Shown: positions 17,465-26,525 of the stretch, piece after piece
Numbering within the stretch: position 1 is the stretch's first letter
Layout: each line of letters opens with the position of its first letter
NCBI RefSeq assembly: GCF_003364255.1
Contig: NZ_NXLR01000002.1
Location: forward strand, 62,001-126,000
DNA length: 64,000 nt
Direction of reading: 5' to 3'
From: Helicobacter marmotae
GTDB taxonomy: Bacteria > Campylobacterota > Campylobacteria > Campylobacterales > Helicobacteraceae
Position numbers and translations under genes: made by a program
The notes under the pieces: generated by a model
What the model was told of the DNA's origin: nothing
Seen by the model: only the letters and a program-made list of their open reading frames with translations
Databases searched by the model: none

Positions 17465-18391
17465 TTAAAAGAGATGTTTAGAAAAATAACGACTTAAATC
17501 ATCGGCAAAAAGCGTTACAATAAGGCTATTATGCACTTCTTTAGCAAGATTAAGTGAGGCTTGCAAACAAGCCCCCGATGAAATACCCGCTAAAATACCC
17601 TCTTCTCTAGCTAGGATTCTCACTCCCTCATATGCTTGCTCATCACTAATTTTTTGCACTCTATCCATGAGTGAAGTGTCCATTGTTTTGGGTATGACAT
17701 TATTACCAATACCCTCAATATTCGCACAGCCCTCAACTCCTCCACCAATGACTGAGCCTATGGGGTCGCATAGCACCCCTTGTATCCTCAAATCTTGTTC
17801 CTTAAAATAACGCATAGACCCACTAAAGCTCCCTCCACTTCCAGCTCCGCAAACAAAATAATCAAAAACGGGTGAGTGTATAGGTTGCAAGGTTTGCATA
17901 TCAGCATAAATTTCTGCTGCGGTGGTGAAGTAGTGTGCTTCTGGATTTTGAGGATTCTCAAATTGATTAAGGCTAAAGGCATGCGGTGTGGTTTGGAGAA
18001 GTTCCTTTGCTTTATCAATTGCCCCTTGTATGCCACTCTCTTTTGGGGTATTAATCACCTCCGCTCCTAGCGCACGTGCGAGAATCTGCTTTTCAACCGC
18101 AAATTTATCAGGTACAACAAGAATGGATTTAATATGAAAATGCTTAGCGACAAAGGCAATGCCAAGCCCTGTGTTTCCCGCAGTAGCTTCAATCACTACA
18201 GAATCTTGCGTGAGTTTGCCCTCATCATAGAGTTTTTGAAATATATAGAGGGCTACGCGGTCTTTCACTCCGCCTGCGGGATTATGTGATTCAAGCTTGG
18301 CAAAAATGCGATTATTATTTGGAATCTTTAAATGTGTCAGTTCTAAAATGGGCGTGTTGCCAATAAGTTCAAGTGCCGAATGAATAAGCAT
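17465..18391 (-). CDS. cysK: Cysteine synthase family enzyme (O-acetylserine-dependent cystathionine beta-synthase type)
   Basis: A PLP-dependent fold-type II enzyme of 308 residues. The PLP lysine lies in NPAGGVKDR, the cofactor loop is EATAGNTGLGIA, and a glycine loop CGAGSGGSFSG binds phosphate. In H. pylori the metB–cysK pair (HP0106–HP0107) performs reverse transsulfuration from homocysteine to cysteine; the same pair here supports that role. The residue before VKDR is glycine where serine is usual. It starts one base after the metB stop. Confidence 0.85.
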   Translation of the reverse strand: MLIHSALELIGNTPILELTHLKIPNNNRIFAKLESHNPAGGVKDRVALYIFQKLYDEGKLTQDSVVIEATAGNTGLGIAFVAKHFHIKSILVVPDKFAVEKQILARALGAEVINTPKESGIQGAIDKAKELLQTTPHAFSLNQFENPQNPEAHYFTTAAEIYADMQTLQPIHSPVFDYFVCGAGSGGSFSGSMRYFKEQDLRIQGVLCDPIGSVIGGGVEGCANIEGIGNNVIPKTMDTSLMDRVQKISDEQAYEGVRILAREEGILAGISSGACLQASLNLAKEVHNSLIVTLFADDLSRYFSKHLF

Positions 18392-18392
18392 T

Positions 18393-19544
18393 TTATATCT
18401 TTGAAGACTTGATAGCCTGATTTATATCATCAAGCAAGTCTTGTGCATATTCAATACCTACTGATAAACGAATGAGATTATCAGTTATGCCCATACTTTG
18501 GCGTATGTTTTTTGGGATTGAGGCATGTGTCATTGAAGCGGGGTGGCAAAGAAGCGATTCCACTCCGCCAAGGCTTTCAGCTAGGGCGATGATAGAGGTT
18601 GATTTAAAGAAGATTCTATAATCATAGTTATCTTTAAGCTCAAAGCTTAGCATACCTCCACCAGCACGTGCTTGTGTGCTTTGAATCTTATAGCCTAAAT
18701 CACTTGCTAAACCCGGATAATACACTCTTTTAATGGCTTGGTGTTGGCTTAAATGCTCTGCAAGGAAGAGGGCATTTTCACAATGTCTTTGCATACGAAG
18801 CCCAAGTGTCTTCATACCTCGTATTAAAAGGAAGCTATCAAAAGGCGCTAAGATACCCCCGATACTATTTTGCAAAAAGCCAATCCTCTCTGCAAGTGCG
18901 CTATCATTTACAACCACAAGCCCGGCTATAAGGTCGCTATGCCCGCCTAGATATTTTGTAGCAGAATGTAGCACAATATCAATGCCAAGAGCTAAGGGCT
19001 TTTGCAAATAGGGGGTCATAAAGGTATTATCTACAATGCTTATAATCCCCTTTTTCTTACAGAGCTCGCTTACTTGTGCTAAGGGTGTAACATTAAGCAA
19101 GGGGTTAGCTGGACTTTCTATAAGAATGGCTTTTACTTCTTTGGTTATTTCAGATTCAAGTGCGGAGATATTGGTTGTATCTACGATTTTATAGCTGATG
19201 TTGAAGTTTGAAAATACTTTGTCTAAGATTCTAAAAGTGCCTCCATAGACATTTTGTGAAATAATAATGCAATCTCCGCTTTTAAAAAGACTAAGCACGC
19301 AACCAATAGCTGCCATACCTGAGGCAAAGGCAAAGCCAAATTTACCTCCCTCACATTCTGCAATTAAACTCTCAATTCCATCACGTGTGGGGTTTTTGGT
19401 GCGGGAATATTCATAGCCTAAATGCTCACCTAAGGCGTTTTGGGCATAAGTGGAGGTTTGATATATAGGGCGATTAACCGCGCCTGTATGTGGGTCTGTA
19501 GTCATACCACCATGTATAAGAAGTGTATCAAATGTGCTTTTCAT
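18393..19544 (-). CDS. metB: Cystathionine gamma-synthase/gamma-lyase family enzyme
   Basis: This is a Cys/Met-metabolism PLP enzyme of 383 residues. Family marks include YEYSRTKNPTRDGIESLIAE, FASGMAAIGCVL, IVDNTFMTPYLQKPL and the PLP lysine in HSATKYLGGHSD. With cysK it would convert cystathionine to cysteine (gamma-lyase direction) or make it from O-acyl-homoserine; motifs alone cannot decide. The frame continues 26 codons upstream, but the ATG at 19544 has AAGGAT just before it and begins the normal family N-terminus. Confidence 0.88.
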   Translation of the reverse strand: MKSTFDTLLIHGGMTTDPHTGAVNRPIYQTSTYAQNALGEHLGYEYSRTKNPTRDGIESLIAECEGGKFGFAFASGMAAIGCVLSLFKSGDCIIISQNVYGGTFRILDKVFSNFNISYKIVDTTNISALESEITKEVKAILIESPANPLLNVTPLAQVSELCKKKGIISIVDNTFMTPYLQKPLALGIDIVLHSATKYLGGHSDLIAGLVVVNDSALAERIGFLQNSIGGILAPFDSFLLIRGMKTLGLRMQRHCENALFLAEHLSQHQAIKRVYYPGLASDLGYKIQSTQARAGGGMLSFELKDNYDYRIFFKSTSIIALAESLGGVESLLCHPASMTHASIPKNIRQSMGITDNLIRLSVGIEYAQDLLDDINQAIKSSKI

Positions 19545-19552
19545 ATCTATCC

Positions 19553-20320
19553 TTATTTGCAAATGTATTTCACTTGGATTTTTGCTGTGATTTCTAGCTC
19601 TTTTGGTATGGGGAGCTCCCAACTTGTGTCTGCATAAGCGCTCATATTACTTGTCGCTTTGGCATTTCTAGGAAAATCTGCTTGTATGGAGTTATTATTT
19701 AAGCCATCAGCGCTTATAAGTGTGCATTTTTGCTTGAGTGTTTTGGAGTAATGTTCTTCTTTTTCTCTAGCTAAGCCAAGCGCCCCGGCAAAGGCTTTAT
19801 CTTGTGCCTCTTGCCATGCTTGCGGTGTGGCTATAATGCTTACATTTGGTGCAAGGAAACTTAAATATTTGTTTTGATTAATGAGTTTGTCAATATCTGC
19901 AATGAGCGTATCATAGTCTTTTTTCTTTTTACTCGGTACATCGCATTCAAGGTTGAAATTCAACGTATAGCCCACGGTGTCTCTTGCTGCTCCGTCTTTA
20001 TATTGGATATTTGGGCGCAATTCGTGATTCCCCCCCTCGCAAAAGCCATGTTCTTTACTTAGGGCAAGTATGTCATTAAGGGTATTGGCTATGTCTTTTT
20101 TGACATTTGGGGCTATCTCGCCTCCTTTGCGCAATGTATCACTTTCTGTAATGCGGATACTCGCTTTATAGGCATTAGGCATAATATGTTGAGAGAAAGA
20201 TACATTTTTATATAAACAGAGCGTATCCTGCAGGCATTCATTGCTATGAAGTGTGCCCTTTTGCTCACTGCAAGCACTAATTAAGATTGCAAAACCTATG
20301 AGGTATATAAAAGATTTCAT
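19553..20320 (-). CDS. SIMPL-domain (DUF541-like) lipoprotein
   Basis: The protein begins with a lipoprotein signal (FAILISACS, lipidated Cys about residue 17). The mature part has the layout of SIMPL/DUF541 proteins: a first strand with YKASIRITESDT, a central pair of helices and a C-terminal strand ITAKIQVKY. Such periplasmic proteins have no settled function. The ATG at 20320 follows AAGGAGAG; an upstream in-frame ATG at 20389 would overlap hydE. A run of seven G on the coding strand (20030–20036) lies inside the gene, which is intact as read. It may be cotranscribed downstream of hydE. Confidence 0.62.
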   Translation of the reverse strand: MKSFIYLIGFAILISACSEQKGTLHSNECLQDTLCLYKNVSFSQHIMPNAYKASIRITESDTLRKGGEIAPNVKKDIANTLNDILALSKEHGFCEGGNHELRPNIQYKDGAARDTVGYTLNFNLECDVPSKKKKDYDTLIADIDKLINQNKYLSFLAPNVSIIATPQAWQEAQDKAFAGALGLAREKEEHYSKTLKQKCTLISADGLNNNSIQADFPRNAKATSNMSAYADTSWELPIPKELEITAKIQVKYICK

Positions 20321-20378
20321 TTTCTCTCCTTGTTTTGGGGTGCAAATGGCGTGGATTCTAGCCTTTTTAGGTAATGTA

Positions 20379-22133
20379 TCAGTAATCAATCAATCCGTCT
20401 TTAGGCAGGAGTAATTGTATGTTTTTAGGGAGGTATTCTAAGATTTTATCTAAAAAAATATGATTGCTTAGCATATCTCCTAGTAAAAGTATTTTATTAA
20501 GGGCTAAGTTTGTTAAAGTGTCTCGTGCAAGTGTGGCGACAAATTCACTTAAGGAATCAAGCGCGCCAAAACTTAGAATCTCATCTTCCATTTTTGCACA
20601 TTTAAAGCTCATACAGGAGCGGATAATGCGATTATAATCAAGTAAAAGCGTATTATCTTCTCGTAATAGCTTATAATCAATGCGTGGTCCCCTCTCGCGT
20701 ACAAAGCGGTAGGCATGATAAAAAAGCGCATTTTTATCGCTTGTGCTTTGATGTGGGGTTTTAAGCCCTAGCACAAATGCTGCGCTATCAAGTATGTCTA
20801 GGAGATTATTTGAGGGTTTTGGAGTTGGTGGCATATTAAGGGCAGCAGATAAGAGCTCTGGGAAATGTTTGCCAAAGTTTTTTAAAAGCTCATCGCCACT
20901 TTTATAAGAGCGTGCAATATCTTCAAGGATCAGGCGAGGGTTGGTTTCAAACGCGATATTAAGGAGAATCTTAGAGCCCTCTCTTTGAATAAGAAACGCA
21001 CTAGGATGCCTTGAGCTAAGATAGGCAACAAGGCAAGCTTCCCCCGGCTCTGCTTTGAGATGTGATTCTATAAGAGAATGGAGGGTGTTATCTGGTGTGA
21101 TATATGTATCAATAAAAATACCATTTTGGGCAATAGCAAGATTTTGGGTTATAGGTCTTTGCGAATGCTTGAAGTCAAAATCTGGCTCTTTATCGCAAGG
21201 CGAGAGAAAGAAATAGCCAATTTCATCTTGCAAAAGTAAGGCTCCAATAATGGCTAAAGGCATATCATATGGCAAACCAACTTGTGTTAATCCGCATTTA
21301 TCCAGAGGGAATTGACTTTCAAAGACTTCTTTTGGCACGAGGCGAGTAGTGGGCTTTTCAAAACTTGCAAGTATATCAATGCGTGCTTGGTGTGTGCGGA
21401 AATAAGTTTTAAGCGAGGCAATATCACATAAAAGCGTGGTGTGCGTATCTTCTTTAGGCGCAAGTGAGAGAAGCTTCGTGCCAAAAGTTGTGCAAAAGGG
21501 CACATCTTTTCCTGCTTTGAGCTCATTAACAATATTTATAAAATATGCCTTATCTTTTTCTAAAAGTTTTTTATGCACAGCAGAGGGGGGATTAAGCTTT
21601 GCAAAATGTTCATGCAGAGGGTTAAGAATCTCTGAAGTTTGTGCTGGGGTATAGTAGTAGGTTTTAGGTGTGTGAAATGAAGCGATGATATGTAAGTGGT
21701 CATTTAAGGGAGTATCTTTAGGGCATTGTGGGAAAAGAAGTCTGAAAGTGTGTGTGAAAATCTCCTTTAGGCTTGCTTGGGGTTGTAATGTATTAAGAGC
21801 TTCATAAAAGGCTTGTGGCGGTGTTATAGGCTTAAGCTCTAAAAATGCAAAGTAAAGAGAAAGCGGGAGATTTTGTGCCATATCATTGGCAAATGCTAAG
21901 ATGTTTTGGGCGTAGTTTATATCCTGCTTACAAAAGCTTTGCAATAAGTTGTGGCTAGGGGAATCTTCTTGTGTGCTTAGGAGTGCGGCTAAATCAGGGA
22001 TAAAGCAATGTGTTTGTTGATTATGAGTATAAAAAAAGGCATTTAGGTGTAGATTTTGCGCACTTTGGGCAAGAATATAGAGAAAGAAAGATTCATCTTT
22101 GCTTGTGTTAGAAAAGCTAAAGTCATAAATCAT
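20379..22133 (-). CDS. hydE: Hydrogenase operon protein HydE (HypF-like C-terminal part)
   Basis: This 584-residue protein is the fifth gene of the hydrogenase operon, where H. pylori has HydE (HP0635), a protein needed for hydrogenase activity. The C-terminal third resembles the Kae1-like carbamoyltransferase region of HypF, including LLLDYNRIIRSC and the ending LNKILLLGDMLSNHIFLDKI. The acylphosphatase and zinc-finger modules of HypF are not seen. The N-terminal part is not recognised. The start overlaps the hydD stop by 4 bp. Assignment rests mainly on operon position. Confidence 0.72.
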   Translation of the reverse strand: MIYDFSFSNTSKDESFFLYILAQSAQNLHLNAFFYTHNQQTHCFIPDLAALLSTQEDSPSHNLLQSFCKQDINYAQNILAFANDMAQNLPLSLYFAFLELKPITPPQAFYEALNTLQPQASLKEIFTHTFRLLFPQCPKDTPLNDHLHIIASFHTPKTYYYTPAQTSEILNPLHEHFAKLNPPSAVHKKLLEKDKAYFINIVNELKAGKDVPFCTTFGTKLLSLAPKEDTHTTLLCDIASLKTYFRTHQARIDILASFEKPTTRLVPKEVFESQFPLDKCGLTQVGLPYDMPLAIIGALLLQDEIGYFFLSPCDKEPDFDFKHSQRPITQNLAIAQNGIFIDTYITPDNTLHSLIESHLKAEPGEACLVAYLSSRHPSAFLIQREGSKILLNIAFETNPRLILEDIARSYKSGDELLKNFGKHFPELLSAALNMPPTPKPSNNLLDILDSAAFVLGLKTPHQSTSDKNALFYHAYRFVRERGPRIDYKLLREDNTLLLDYNRIIRSCMSFKCAKMEDEILSFGALDSLSEFVATLARDTLTNLALNKILLLGDMLSNHIFLDKILEYLPKNIQLLLPKDGLIDY

Positions 22134-22669
22134 TCATAGCCTCTAAATGAGCCATTTGCGACTTCTTGCAAATCTCTATCATCAATTCTTTCTGCGTTTA
22201 TGCCATTTTGAGCTAAGAATTCTAGGGCAAGCTTTTCCATAAGCTTTGCTCCCTCTTTCACAGCAGGAGAGAGGGTGAATGCGGTGTCTTCTCCTATGAC
22301 TTCAGGGATTATGCCAATGATTTTAACGGGGGGTAAATCCCCACTAATGGCAGTAAGTCTTAGTGTTTGAAGCATTTCTACTTCATGCGCACTCCCTGCC
22401 CACGTGATGATATGAGGCACATTATCAAAGTCAAAGTAATACACATCGCCAATTTGGGCATTATCCACACTCACACAATCAAGTATAAGCACTTTATCGT
22501 ATGAAGTAATAAGGGGGATAAGCATAGTAGCAAGTGTGCCACCATCGACAAAATCTACTTCATTTGCTCCTGTGAATTTGTAGTTGAGTTTTAAAAAATT
22601 ACTTAAATGCACGCCAATACCCTCATCACCAAAGAGGATATTGCCAATGCCAAGCACGAGAATCTTCAT
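22130..22669 (-). CDS. hydD: [NiFe]-hydrogenase maturation endopeptidase
   Basis: The enzyme cleaves the C-terminal tail of the hydrogenase large subunit after nickel insertion. Typical HupD/HyaD features are the start LVLGIGNILFGDEGIGVHL with a metal-binding Glu in GDEGIG, DGGTLATMLIP and the Asp-bearing LILDCVSVDN, and the later AGSAHEVEMLQTL with the conserved His. The length of 179 residues is normal. It abuts hydC and overlaps hydE by 4 bp. Its likely target is HydB, whose C-terminal DPCxxCxxH site is visible in the same operon. Confidence 0.93.
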   Translation of the reverse strand: MKILVLGIGNILFGDEGIGVHLSNFLKLNYKFTGANEVDFVDGGTLATMLIPLITSYDKVLILDCVSVDNAQIGDVYYFDFDNVPHIITWAGSAHEVEMLQTLRLTAISGDLPPVKIIGIIPEVIGEDTAFTLSPAVKEGAKLMEKLALEFLAQNGINAERIDDRDLQEVANGSFRGYE

Positions 22670-23428
22670 TTAAATTTTTACATCATCAGTATATCGCATA
22701 CCGCTTATAATAGAATCTATTCCGCCATTGGGGTATTTAATAGAATTCCACACGGCAAGATAAATATGCACGGGAATGAAAATTACAAAAGCCCAAGTGA
22801 GGATATGATGAAAATTGCGCACATTTGATAAACCGCCAAAAAGCACTTCTACCCATTTGAAGCAAAAAGCCAAAATAGCCCCAAGCCCATCATCATAGAC
22901 ATTATAATAGAGCACAACACCAGTTAGCGATATAAGGAATACGAGTATCCCAAGGCAAAGGTATGTGATAAATTGCAACGGATTATACGCGCCATTGATA
23001 TGGGGGTGATTGCCTAAAAAGAGATAGGCTTTGATTTGTGCTATCCATACTTTTGGGTCTTTCACTTGAGCAAAAGAGATTCGCTCTGGCAAAGACTTTT
23101 TATCAAAGAAAAAGAGATACACTCTAAAGCAAGAAATAGCAATCAATATAAAGCCCATAATCAAATGCACATTACGAATATAGGCTTGCATATATGAGGT
23201 AGATACTACGCCCATATCTTGCTCTATGACTACCTTTCCTTGTATTGTGCCCTGTAGTGTGGCTTGTGTAACTTCAGGTTGAGACATAATAAAAGGATAC
23301 GCGATATAGAATCCTGTGGCAATAAGTGTGAAAATACACATTGCCCTCAACCAATGAAATAAACGAGTGAGACCGGAAAACTCCTCGTGCATATGGAGCT
23401 CTTTTTTAAACATTTCAACCTTGCTCAT
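22670..23428 (-). CDS. hydC: [NiFe]-hydrogenase cytochrome b subunit
   Basis: HydC anchors the hydrogenase in the inner membrane and passes electrons to quinone. About four membrane spans are seen, with candidate haem ligands in [20 protein letters not shown] and [21 protein letters not shown]. The frame opens 9 codons upstream inside the hydB end, but the ATG at 23428 follows AAGGAGAGA and is preferred, giving 252 residues. It lies directly after hydB. Confidence 0.93.
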   Translation of the reverse strand: MSKVEMFKKELHMHEEFSGLTRLFHWLRAMCIFTLIATGFYIAYPFIMSQPEVTQATLQGTIQGKVVIEQDMGVVSTSYMQAYIRNVHLIMGFILIAISCFRVYLFFFDKKSLPERISFAQVKDPKVWIAQIKAYLFLGNHPHINGAYNPLQFITYLCLGILVFLISLTGVVLYYNVYDDGLGAILAFCFKWVEVLFGGLSNVRNFHHILTWAFVIFIPVHIYLAVWNSIKYPNGGIDSIISGMRYTDDVKI

Positions 23429-23438
23429 ACTCTCTCCT

Positions 23439-25169
23439 TTAGCGAAGTCTAGCAAATGAAGGCTCTACTTTGTATTGACTAAGTTCATTGCCTTTAGTAT
23501 CCATAACATGCACAGCACAAGCAATACATGGGTCAAATGAGTGAATATGGCGGATAATTTCTAAAGGTTGCGTGATGTCCTTTACTTGTGTGCCAATCAA
23601 ACTCATCTCATATGGACCTTTTTGCCCTCTAGCATCGATTGGTCCTGCATTCCATGTGGAGGGGACCACAGCTTGATAGTTTTCAACCACACCATTTTTA
23701 ATGCGCACCCAGTGGCTAAGCATACCTCGCGGCACATTACCAATGTAGCGTCCCTTATATTCTTTGGTTTTATCAATCACATAAGGGGCACAAGTCTTTT
23801 TATCACCTGAAGCAATATTTGCTACAAGTGCATTAAAAGCAAGGATACCATTATCGGCTATGATTTTGCACTCAATGGCTCTTGCAGCCGTTCTCCCTAG
23901 TGTGCTAAAGAGTGCCTCTGTAGGAAGACCTGTGGCTTTTAGGAACTCATCTACTACTTTCACAATATATGGATTACCGCTTGCATAGCCTACTACTACG
24001 CTAGCAAGAGGTCCTACCTCCATAGGCTCGCCATCATATCTTGGTGATTTAATCCAAGAGTATTTGCCATTTTCATCAATGATTTTAGAATCTACAAGTT
24101 TGCCATCAGGTCCGATGGTTTGGGCGTCTTTAAAGCCTGTGTATTGGGGATTTGTCTTCCCATCATATGGGTGGAGTGGTTCATTATCCGCATACCATGA
24201 GTGCAAGGCTTCTTCTGTGATTTTATCTTCATCAATGGGATATACTTTGCTTAAATCGCCATTTTTCACAACACCACTACTTAATAAAAATTCCTCCGCT
24301 CCTACTTGCATTTCTTGGAAGCTAATGAAGTTTTTTACCCCACAGCCTTTCAGCACAGAATCTTCGTCTTTATAGGCTTCTGCTGCCATAACAATATCTG
24401 CCCAATACGCACGATTAATAAAATCACCAACTTCTTTATATTTAGTTAGCCATTCTCCTAAACGACTAGGATCAAGTATATCCATAACAGAAGTAATACC
24501 CCCAACGGTAAGACTTTGTGGATGTGGATTCTTAGCTCCAAAGATTGCCATCATTTGTGCGATAACGCGTTGTACTTCAAGGAGTTTGAGATAATGTGAA
24601 AGCACGATGAGATTTTGCTCAGGATTAAAGCGATATGCCTTATTCCCCCAATATGCGTTAGCAAATGGACCAAGTGCGCCTTGTTTAACAAAAGTCGCCA
24701 CTCTCTCTTGAACGGCTTTGAGATCACTCTCTCCTGCACAGATAGGATTAGAAGTGTATTTAAACGCAAGCTTTGCTGCTTTTGCACAATCTGCCTTGAG
24801 AGCAGAGGTAATATCGCACCAATCGAGTCCATGCAAGGTATAAAAATGCACAGCGTGGTCATGGAGGAAGAGGGATATATTCATCAAAGTGCGAGTAAGG
24901 GTTGCATTAAGGGGTGGCTTAATATTAAGTGCATTTTCCACAGCGACAACCCCTGCCTTATAGTGAGAATATGTACATACGCCGCATATTCTTTGCACTA
25001 AAAACCCTGCATCGCGAGGGTCGCGGTTTTTTACAATGGTTTCTATGCCTCGCCATAATGTTGAAGTAGAGAACGCATCTTGGATAACATTATTTTCATC
25101 TATAATTACTTCAATGCGCAAGTGCCCTTCGATTCTGGTGATTGGATCTACTATTATACGTTTTGTCAT
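23439..25169 (-). CDS. hydB: Quinone-reactive [NiFe]-hydrogenase large subunit
   Basis: HydB carries the Ni–Fe active site. Nickel ligands are in the N-terminal [10 protein letters not shown] motif and the C-terminal DPCIACAVH motif; the residues after that histidine are the expected tail removed by HydD. The N-terminal [10 protein letters not shown] motif is also typical. At 576 residues it matches membrane-bound uptake hydrogenases (group 1). The gene starts 12 bp after hydA. Confidence 0.96.
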   Translation of the reverse strand: MTKRIIVDPITRIEGHLRIEVIIDENNVIQDAFSTSTLWRGIETIVKNRDPRDAGFLVQRICGVCTYSHYKAGVVAVENALNIKPPLNATLTRTLMNISLFLHDHAVHFYTLHGLDWCDITSALKADCAKAAKLAFKYTSNPICAGESDLKAVQERVATFVKQGALGPFANAYWGNKAYRFNPEQNLIVLSHYLKLLEVQRVIAQMMAIFGAKNPHPQSLTVGGITSVMDILDPSRLGEWLTKYKEVGDFINRAYWADIVMAAEAYKDEDSVLKGCGVKNFISFQEMQVGAEEFLLSSGVVKNGDLSKVYPIDEDKITEEALHSWYADNEPLHPYDGKTNPQYTGFKDAQTIGPDGKLVDSKIIDENGKYSWIKSPRYDGEPMEVGPLASVVVGYASGNPYIVKVVDEFLKATGLPTEALFSTLGRTAARAIECKIIADNGILAFNALVANIASGDKKTCAPYVIDKTKEYKGRYIGNVPRGMLSHWVRIKNGVVENYQAVVPSTWNAGPIDARGQKGPYEMSLIGTQVKDITQPLEIIRHIHSFDPCIACAVHVMDTKGNELSQYKVEPSFARLR

Positions 25170-25181
25170 TTTCTCTCCTTA

Positions 25182-26342
25182 CTATTTGGCGTTTTGTGTT
25201 GAACTAATGATTGCATGTGCGGCTATACCGATAGCAGCAGCCCCAAGTATGACTGCTCCAATGGTATCTGCTGTTTTATCCGCGCCCATGCCATTAAAAC
25301 TTGTGGCATAGAGGCGATTCCCAATGGGCTCTTCAAATGGATTCATCGTATCCCAAAATTTTGGCTCACTGCAGCCTATGCAGCCATGCCCTGCGCCAAT
25401 AGGCCAGTTTGTGTGTTGGTTAAATCGCAATTTAGAGCAGTTGTTAAAGGTATATGGACCTTTGCAGCCTACTTTATAGAGGCAGTAGCCTTTTTCTGCA
25501 TTTTCATCACCAAAATGTTCTACAAACTGCCCTGCGTCAAAGCGACCTCTTCTTTCGCATAAATCGTGGATTCGCAATCCATAAGCCCATGTGGGGCGAT
25601 TGTAAGCATCAAGTGCGGGCAATTCGCCAAAGAGGATAAAATGCAACACATTCCCTACGATGTTCTTTTCACTTGGGGGGCAGCCGGGCACATTAATGAC
25701 TTTTCTATTAGTGATTTCACTTAAAGGCACGGCATTTGTGGGGTTGGGGTAGGCTGCTTGTATGCCCCCAAAGCTTGAGCATGTACCAATGGCAAAAATG
25801 GCTTTAGCGTGCTTTGAGGCTATGCGGGCTTCTTCTGCGCCTGTGCGTCCATGCCCTCCTATAGTAAGGTAAAATTCGCTACTTCCTTTAGGGATACCAC
25901 CCTCTACCATAAGGATATATTCTCCGCTATATTTTTCTATAGCGTGTTCTAAATTTGCTTCGGCTTGCCAACCAGATGCTGCCATAACGGTTTCGTGATA
26001 TTCTAAGCTAATGTAATCAAAAATGAGAGAATCTATGCTTGGGGCATCACTTCGCAAAAGACTTTCGCTACAACCGGTGCATTCTGCCATATGTAGCCAT
26101 ACAACAGGGAGGCGATTAGCAAGTTCTGCAGCTTTTGCAGTAAGTGGAGCAAAGCTCGCAGGAAGTGCGAGTGCGGCTGTCATCATACCTGACCATTTGA
26201 TAAAATCTCTTCGTGAGAATCCTTTAGATTCTAATTCTTTCATTAAATCTTTATTGGTGTTAAATCCTTGTAGGCTGGAGAGTTCATCTAGCCTTTGTGA
26301 AGCTTTTTTGAAGAGTTCATTATGTGCATCTTGTGCTTTCAT
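25182..26342 (-). CDS. hydA: Quinone-reactive [NiFe]-hydrogenase small subunit (Tat-exported)
   Basis: HydA holds the iron–sulfur clusters that wire the active site to cytochrome b. A twin-arginine signal SRRDFIKWSG is at about residues 43–52, after an N-terminal extension usual for this family. Cluster cysteines appear in CTGCSESLL, GTCSSFGG, VPGCPPSEKN and the C-terminal CLYKVGCKG, NNCSKLRF and GHGCIGCSEP. A C-terminal hydrophobic helix would anchor it. The ATG follows AAAGGATTGCC. It is the first gene of hydABCDE, with a promoter expected in the AT-rich 183 bp upstream. Confidence 0.96.
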   Translation of the reverse strand: MKAQDAHNELFKKASQRLDELSSLQGFNTNKDLMKELESKGFSRRDFIKWSGMMTAALALPASFAPLTAKAAELANRLPVVWLHMAECTGCSESLLRSDAPSIDSLIFDYISLEYHETVMAASGWQAEANLEHAIEKYSGEYILMVEGGIPKGSSEFYLTIGGHGRTGAEEARIASKHAKAIFAIGTCSSFGGIQAAYPNPTNAVPLSEITNRKVINVPGCPPSEKNIVGNVLHFILFGELPALDAYNRPTWAYGLRIHDLCERRGRFDAGQFVEHFGDENAEKGYCLYKVGCKGPYTFNNCSKLRFNQHTNWPIGAGHGCIGCSEPKFWDTMNPFEEPIGNRLYATSFNGMGADKTADTIGAVILGAAAIGIAAHAIISSTQNAK

Positions 26343-26375
26343 GGCAATCCTTTCTTGTTGTTGTGTGTTTTGCGA

Positions 26376-26476
26376 TTTTATATTAATTTTAAGAATGGAG
26401 AGAGAAAATCAAATTGTAAAAAATAAAAAGTAAAATATTTTTAAATATTAAAGTTACTAAAAGTAATTTATATTTA
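26376..26476 (-). promoter_or_regulatory. Putative hydABCDE promoter region
   Basis: The gap upstream of hydA is very AT-rich. Read on the minus strand it contains a TATAAAAT-like −10 about 35–45 bp before the hydA ATG. Further upstream (about 26448–26469) is a near-palindrome, AGTTACT–AAA–AGTAATT, which could be an operator. Helicobacter promoters lack a firm −35 box, so this is only a plausible reading. Confidence 0.35.
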
Positions 26477-26525
26477 TGGCTATTTGAGTGGATTTGTGCG
26501 AATTTTGCTATGGTTTATAATGAGA

